From Bigelowiella natans CCMP2755 (lineage: Eukaryota > Cercozoa > Chlorarachniophyceae): a stretch of 25,499 nt of DNA. The notes beneath the pieces were generated by a model that had not been told where the DNA came from, did not search any database, and worked only from the letters and a program-made list of their open reading frames with translations. Position numbers and translations under genes: made by a program. Location: positions 1 to 25,499 of the forward strand of contig ADNK01000316.1 in NCBI GenBank assembly GCA_000320545.1, in the 5' to 3' direction. This document shows positions 20,231 to 25,499 of the stretch, in pieces. Within the stretch, counting starts at the first letter, position 1; each line of letters opens with the position of its first letter.

Positions 20231-23200
20231 TGTGTTAATGTTTGTTTGCCTCTTTGATTCGTTTAATTTAAAATTAGCTACTAGCTTATCACCACCACCA
20301 CCACCACCACCACCTTTCTTATCCTTCCATCTTCATCTAATGACAGGATGACCAGTTTCGGAAGCTGCTGAGTACCGTAGCGCCTGTCGTGACTGCGAGT
20401 GTTGCTCGGGATAGGAAAGAGGCGGAGAAGATGAAGGGAAACGCAACACAGAAGAACAGAAACCTCTTCGGGTTCATTTTTGAGGTATGTATGTATGTAT
20501 GTATGTATGCATGTATGCGTGTATGTCTCTTTCTCTGTGTGTGTACGCGCGCGCGCGCATTGGAAAATTAAGGAGTAGAATCTAGCCGAGAAGCACTCCT
20601 CCACGAACATTGTCACGACGACGTCCGTCTATAACAGCTATAGGTGGTGCTTATGATTAATAATGGTGCGATAGGTTATCCATAACGGTGGCGGAGGGTT
20701 GCGCCCGTTACAGCAGCATCAGAGGCAAAAGAGGCGGTTAATAGTGAATGACGCGGTGGCGCCCCCGGCCTTGCTACCACTGGCGCAAACTGACCCTGAA
20801 GTTATGAACATGTGGCTGGTATCTGATCCTTGAACGTAGTCAATGATAGCGTCGTCCATCCTCACTGTTGTTCTATACGTGTTTGACGTGTGCGAACAGC
20901 CATCACCGTAGCTATGCATCTAGTAGCTAATGGTGGTATTGAACGTGGTGCCTCCGCGACCTCACGTAGTAGCCATATGCTTCTATCCCTTCCCCCTTCC
21001 CCCCCTCCCTCTCCCACCTTAAAAACGTAAACTTGGGTATGACAAACGTACACGCGTAGGGTATATCGTTGGGAAAGTACCTCGTACGTACGCGCCTGAA
21101 GACCCCCATCGGCGGGCCACTTCCCAGCCTCAGTATCTTTGAAAGTACCTTGCCGCCCATACACAAGCGATTCTCACATCGACAGCCACAGGAGGAGCAG
21201 CAGGAGGAGAGAGCGGGGCTCAGGGAGCAAGAGAAGCTGCTGTACCAGGAGAGAAACCACCAACTCCTCCGCCTCCTCCTGAGAAAAGGGAGAGTCGTTC
21301 CTGGTTTGGGGGGGAGAGTGGTGGATTGTTGCATATCAGCAGCAGCGAGACTGTGAGGCGCGGACGAACGCTTCTCCAGATGCTGGAGGTAGTGGAGAAG
21401 CTTATGGGCATTGCCGATGATGGCAGCTTCGGTACGCCCTCTCCCTATTTACGCGGCAGAGGCGAAGAGGAGGAAGAGGAGTCCAGGTAGGTATATAGCA
21501 GGTGCCTTTCTATTGATACCCATCCTCATTTCCTCCCTCCCCTCTCCCCCCCCTCTCTAGGACGACGGTGGCGTTTTTCCGTGCGAACGCACGCGTGGTC
21601 AAGAGCGTGCTCGCTCGTGCGCACGTGAAGGCCGTGGGTTTCAGCTACCTGCTCGGCTGCCCGCACGCGTTGGCGATCTACGGGCCAAAATTGCTACATT
21701 ATCTCACCGGAAAGCTCAGGGAATTACAGCCGCATATTGCAGCTCGTAAGTGCTGCGGATAAACCGAATAAATGCATGCGAATGATATCCACATCACAAA
21801 AGAGTAGATTCGAAAAACGCGATATAAAGGAAAGGGCGAAGGGAAAGGGAGGGAGGGGGAGTTGACTTACACATGTGTGCACGTGCATTGAGCAGCTAGC
21901 CCTTCCATTCCTTCCATCGCCGCCCCCTGAATTCGTATCTTGAGCGCGGCTGCCTTGTGTGCGTACTGTGCTGCTGCGTGTGTACAATAAGAAGACGACA
22001 GAGGAAATCAGAGATCCGGAAGAGCCGCTCCCAACGCCATGGCAGTTACAGCAGCAAAGGTTCAGCATGCCCGGCTGTTGCAGGCTTTTCAGAAGGCCAA
22101 AGTCGCCGTATGCTGGTAACACTAGAATAGAAAGAATTAGGAGGAGGAGGAGGAGGAGCAGGAGGCGGCGGCGCTGTGATGACCGCTTCCGAGTGGAAGG
22201 AGAGAGGCAGAGGCAGAGAGGTCATCATGTTAACTCATCGCCTTGTGTTTCTGGTTTTGTGTTGGTGGTATGGATGTATGCAGGGGCCTTCGTGAGCTGC
22301 GACTCAGCGACGCACTCATGTCTTTGCACACGATGCGGCGGTATTCTGTCCGCTCCTACGTTAGAAGAGATCATTGGGTAGAGGGTAATCTATGTAGGAT
22401 CACAGCAGAGAAGGAGGAGGAAGAGGAGGAGGAGGAGGAGGAGGAGGAGCTCATGTCGTCGTTCCCACTGCTTTCCTCACTTAAAGCCCATTTGAAGGCA
22501 CTCACGGCCACTGCTACCTCGGGAAGAAGTGATAGCAAAGAGGGTGCTCATCATGACAAGGCTGCTCTCCCCGCGGTTTCCTCCCACGCCCCCCCCTCCT
22601 CTTTCTCCGCACCTCCGTCCACCCTCCCCCGAATCGAGGATAGCGGCGAAGGTCCTCCGCCGGCGCCGTCCTCGTCAACCGCTACTACGTCGTGGGTGCT
22701 AGGCTGCTGGCGACAGTCGCGAGGAGAATACGGTGCTGCTCTGGCGCTTTACGCGGCTGGCGGTGCACGGGCCCTTCAACAGCTAGCCGCTGGGCTGCTG
22801 AAAAACAGTGGTGGTGGTAGTAGTAAAAAGAAGAAGAGGAAGAACAGCAGGGATGGGCCAGCAGCAGGTATAACCGCAGTAGCAGCGACCATGGTAGGCT
22901 CAGAGCTGCGGACGTGCCTCGAGGGTGTGAGCGAGTGCTTAATCGGCATGGGGCGGTGGGACGAATTGTCGGCGCTCCATCGCCTCATGGGCGAGGCAGC
23001 TGTTGAGGCCGATGATGGTGGCAATAAGAACGGCCGTGATGGCGGGGGAGGGGATGAGAAGAAGAACATCCCCTCTGCTGCTCGGGCTGGTGGTGGTACT
23101 GCGGCGACTGGTAGCGAAATAGGTTTCGCCATTGCTGGTGTGCTCCGACAGGCCACCGCATTTTCCGTGGTTGACCCTTGCTATCTCGAAGGAATGCGCT

Positions 23201-25226
23201 CGTTCGACCTAGCCATGCAGCAACACCAGCGGCAACAACAGGAACCGTTCCTCTTGGCAGCCGCCACAAGCCTGAAAAGCTTTGTAGGCGATGATAGCCA
23301 CGCCTTAGGAGGGATTTCCTCCTTGATTGCGTCAGCTACAGCATCACCGTCGGCGCCGCTGCAGCCTCAACGACGCCCGATTAGCGAGCGGCTTTTGAGG
23401 TGCGCCGAGAGCCTCACCCTCCTCGCCTGCTGCGAGTTGCTGAAGCTGCACGGGGGGGGGGAGAAGGAAGAGCTCGGCGGGATACCGAGAACACCGGGTG
23501 GACTTTTGCTGTCTCAACGACGAACACAGCAGCGAAACGGTGGTGGCGAGGAGCTCGGCACCGTCGTCACAATGCAGCCGTTGTCGTCGTCGTCGTCGTC
23601 GTCGAAGCAATGGCGTTCTGGTTGTAACCCATTCAGGTTCCTCACTGGCGCAGAGAGGCTACTGGAGAGAATGGGGGGCAGCGGGTGGCTGCTTCCAGGG
23701 CGTCTTGGCGATTTTACGCAGGGAAAGATGCTGGGACTCTGTATTCGTGCAAGTGTGGAGGCGGTCAAGGAAGCGGCACGCGTCGTGATGGAAAATGATG
23801 ATGATGATGATAATTGTCAGACCCAGGATAGAGCTCGGGGTATGATTTGTCTCTACATATCCCCCTCTCAATGTCTATCTGTCTGTCTGTTTGTGTGTGT
23901 GTGTGTGTGAATACGGTAGTAAAGATGATGATGATGATGATGATGATGATGAAAGTGTGGTCCCTTGATGATGATGCGAAGGAGCATTTATAAATCACCA
24001 ACGTCTAAATCCAGCAGCGTTTTCTCAAGCAGCGAAAATCCCATCCTTCTCCTCCTCCTCCTCCTCCTCCTCCTCCTCCTCCTCCACCTTTTCTGCGGAT
24101 ACTAATCCCCAATACTACTACCTACTGCTACTGTGTAGGGTGGGAAAAGGCGAATCGCCGTTTGCGGCCGTTTCTCTACCATACCCGTCCTTCAAAGGAG
24201 GAAGGGGAGGCTGCACAGGGGACGGGAGATAAGAGCGACGGAGACGAGTGCCGACGCCGCCTCCTCCTTTTCAATCCCCCCCCTCTGCATATGCGGGAGA
24301 GACTCGCCGCTCTCAGGGTGCACAAGGCAATTCAGTCGGTGAGGAGGCGATTTGCAGCAACGCGAGGAAAATCGGGAGATGTAGCAAGACCAGCTTCGGC
24401 AGCATCTTTGTCATCGCTATCACGGCCTTCATCATCACAATGGGCCGACGCCAACGACGCAGCAATAATGTCTATGCTCCTCCTCCTTCCTCCTTCCCCG
24501 CAGAGAGACTTCGGGACGTTCTCTTCCCTTTCCTCGGCATCAGCATCAGCTGCAGCTGCGGCCATCCCCCCACCTCCCTGCCCACCTGGCGGCACGGCCT
24601 CTCCTCCTTCGTCGCGGAAGTGGCTACGGTGGGAGTCGCGGTACGGCGACTGGTGTCGGCAGCTGGCTGATCGTCTCTCCGCTATCCACCCCCCTCCCCT
24701 GTCTCCGCTGCTAGGAATGTCGGACGAAACAAGCGACCGGCTGGGACAAAGGGGGGTTGTTACGGAAGAAACGAAAAGAAGCCAGCAGCAGCAGCAGCAG
24801 CAGCAGCAGAAGGAGAGAGTCGGCGAGCACGTAGACAGTAGTAGCGATGGCGCAGGGATGACGACACCAGGGCTCGAAGCCGTCCTGCCTAATACCACAG
24901 CCGCCCACTCGCTCGGGGCTCAGCTCGATCGGCTTATCTCCCAGGACTTCAGCCTTGAGCAGAGCTGCTTACTCCTCGCGGATATCGCATTTATTACTGA
25001 GCGTCGTAATGTCCAGCGAGGGAACAGTGATGATGCCCCTACCAGCAGCAATTCTAGCGAGACGAGCAACCATGGCCAACATCGCAGCAAGAGGGGGGGG
25101 GGAGGCAATAAGAAGGCTCCGTGGCTGTTGTCGGATAGTATTGGGGGGGGGAGGAGGAGCGGTGACGGCGGTTGCTTTCCCGCACCGAAGGCGTTGGAGG
25201 CCGGGAAAGCGATACTCATCTCATGG
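15463..25226 (+). CDS. SMG1: SMG1-like PI3K-related kinase, N-terminal and FAT regions (both ends incomplete)
   Basis: SMG1 phosphorylates UPF1 in nonsense-mediated mRNA decay. Exons: 15463-16027, 16219-16552, 16763-16888, 17164-17274, 17578-17891, 18085-19925, 20122-20177, 20347-20484, 20675-20818, 21060-21144, 21186-21486, 21561-21745, 21992-22115, 22284-23839, 24139-25226. All phases join (about 2,320 codons). Matches to animal SMG1 seen by eye, in the right order: LDILMGWSLD (human DILVGWHID), VRTRLKTPIG (SKLRTPLG), AFFRANARVVKSVLARA (TFFYTNRQTCQDWLTRI), VCWGLRELRLSDALMSL (VVEALCELHCPEAIQGI), GCWRQSRGEYGAALALY, LRPFLYHT, and ALEAGKAILISW (AVAKSILTLAKW). Long Ser, Pro, Glu, Asp and Gln tracts interrupt it. 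No in-frame ATG precedes the first recognised exon, which begins at an acceptor, so 5' exons are missing. The kinase domain must lie right of the window. Another PIKK-like helical protein is the alternative. Confidence 0.75.
16922..16966. repeat. (TAC)n microsatellite in SMG1-like intron
   Basis: TAC/CTA run in the intron between exons 16763-16888 and 17164-17274. Confidence 0.85.
17388..17551. repeat. (TA)n-(CA)n-(TA)n microsatellite cluster
   Basis: TA run 17388-17426, CA run 17463-17496 and a second TA run 17516-17551, all in the intron between exons 17164-17274 and 17578-17891. The second TA run ends 26 bases before the next exon. Confidence 0.9.
18698..18741 (+). repeat. In-frame (TCA)n coding poly-Ser
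   Basis: TCA repeat with one TTA interruption inside the 1,841-base SMG1-like exon. It is followed in the same exon by a CCT-type poly-Pro tract (about 18937-18970) and another TCA/TCT poly-Ser tract (about 19459-19503). Confidence 0.85.
20178..20236. repeat. (TC)n(TG)n microsatellite forming a splice donor
   Basis: The intron after exon 20122-20177 begins GTCTCTCTCT and runs straight into TC and then TG repeats, so the first bases of the intron are repeat sequence. Confidence 0.85.
20485..20525. repeat. (GTAT)n tetranucleotide repeat forming a splice donor
   Basis: GTATGTATGTATGTATGTAT begins exactly at the donor of exon 20347-20484, giving several overlapping GTATGT donor-like sequences. 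Confidence 0.85.
22409..22450 (+). repeat. In-frame (GAG)n coding poly-Glu
   Basis: GAG/GAA run inside the large SMG1-like exon 22284-23839, coding about 13 Glu residues. It marks an insertion before the conserved GCWRQSRGEYGAAL segment. A small intron here (for example a donor at 22341) cannot be excluded. Confidence 0.8.
23920..24086. repeat. (GAT)n and (TCC)n microsatellites in SMG1-like intron
   Basis: GAT run at about 23924-23952 and TCC run at about 24047-24085, in the intron between exons 22284-23839 and 24139-25226. The TCC run serves as a pyrimidine-rich stretch upstream of the acceptor at 24138. Confidence 0.85.
24784..24809 (+). repeat. In-frame (CAG)n coding poly-Gln
   Basis: CAG run coding about nine Gln residues in the last SMG1-like exon of the window, within a low-complexity stretch between conserved helices. 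Confidence 0.85.
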
Positions 25227-25499
25227 GTTAAAGAATAAGAATATTTTAATAGAATGGAGAGGGAAGGGCTCCTTTTTTCTTCTTCTCCCCCCCCCCCGCC
25301 AACCCGCCGTTTGCGGCGGCGGTGGTTTTTTTGCCGCCGGGGGGGGCTGCTGGTACCACGGAGGGGGGGGATGCAATATATGTGACTAAAAACCGGAGAT
25401 CACTTCTCCCAATTTTCGCATATTCAAAGCTCTCGAACAACGAACAAAAAACTTCCTGGTTCAAAAAAGGGTATGCATACCGTCCACCTCTAAGGGCAG
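25227..25499. other. Putative SMG1-like intron with C and G homopolymer runs
   Basis: The exon ends at a GTTAAAG donor (25227); reading on gives a stop two codons later. The rest holds C/G homopolymers (about 25288-25297, 25338-25345, 25363-25370) and no recognisable exon. The window ends in AGGGCAG, which could be a 3' splice site, but this cannot be judged without the next bases. Confidence 0.5.

Noticed and set aside
1-25499. tRNA, rRNA, insertion sequence or transposase genes
   Set aside because: None was recognised by eye on either strand. Covariance-model or profile searches would be needed to exclude small RNAs.

Overview
The window is nuclear DNA from an intron-rich eukaryote, probably a microbial or algal one. 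Its genes are broken into short exons with consensus GT...AG borders. Introns and intergenic DNA are full of microsatellites, and several exons carry long homopolymeric (Ser, Glu, Gln, Gly) tracts. A blue-light BLUF photoreceptor domain and a SMG1-like kinase gene fit a photosynthetic or flagellate protist. The alternating gene strands recall what has been described for brown algae, but the sequence does not settle the taxon. All gene models were built by hand by matching splice sites, reading phase and family motifs; no alignment was run.

Layout, left to right, strands alternating - + - +. (1) 121-7565, minus: an MRD1/RBM19-type multi-RRM pre-rRNA processing factor. There are 23 phase-consistent exons (876 codons) in the window, and the 3' end lies beyond the left edge. 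(2) 8638-12342, plus: a complete 11-exon gene for a 740-residue protein joining an AMPK/CAMK-like Ser/Thr kinase domain to a BLUF flavin photoreceptor domain. This is the standout of the window. (3) 13612-14814, minus: a five-exon, 246-residue protein resembling the suppressor-of-fused (SUFU) domain. (4) 15463-25226, plus: at least 15 exons (about 2,320 codons) of a SMG1-like PI3K-related kinase. They cover HEAT/FAT-type helical regions; the kinase domain lies beyond the right edge and the true 5' end is unresolved.

Genes 1/2 and 3/4 are divergent pairs with about 1.1 kb and 0.65 kb between start regions. Genes 2/3 are convergent, separated by 1.27 kb that holds perfect CTAGCTAG palindromes. 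Functionally the window mixes housekeeping RNA biology (ribosome biogenesis, nonsense-mediated decay) with a probable light-regulated kinase. Nothing suggests an operon-like pathway.

The most interesting hypothesis is that the kinase-BLUF protein is a BLUF counterpart of phototropin (LOV-kinase). The BLUF Tyr, Asn, Gln, Trp and Met residues are all present. The kinase keeps its Lys, Glu, HRD and activation-loop Thr but has DFE in place of DFG and PPE in place of APE.
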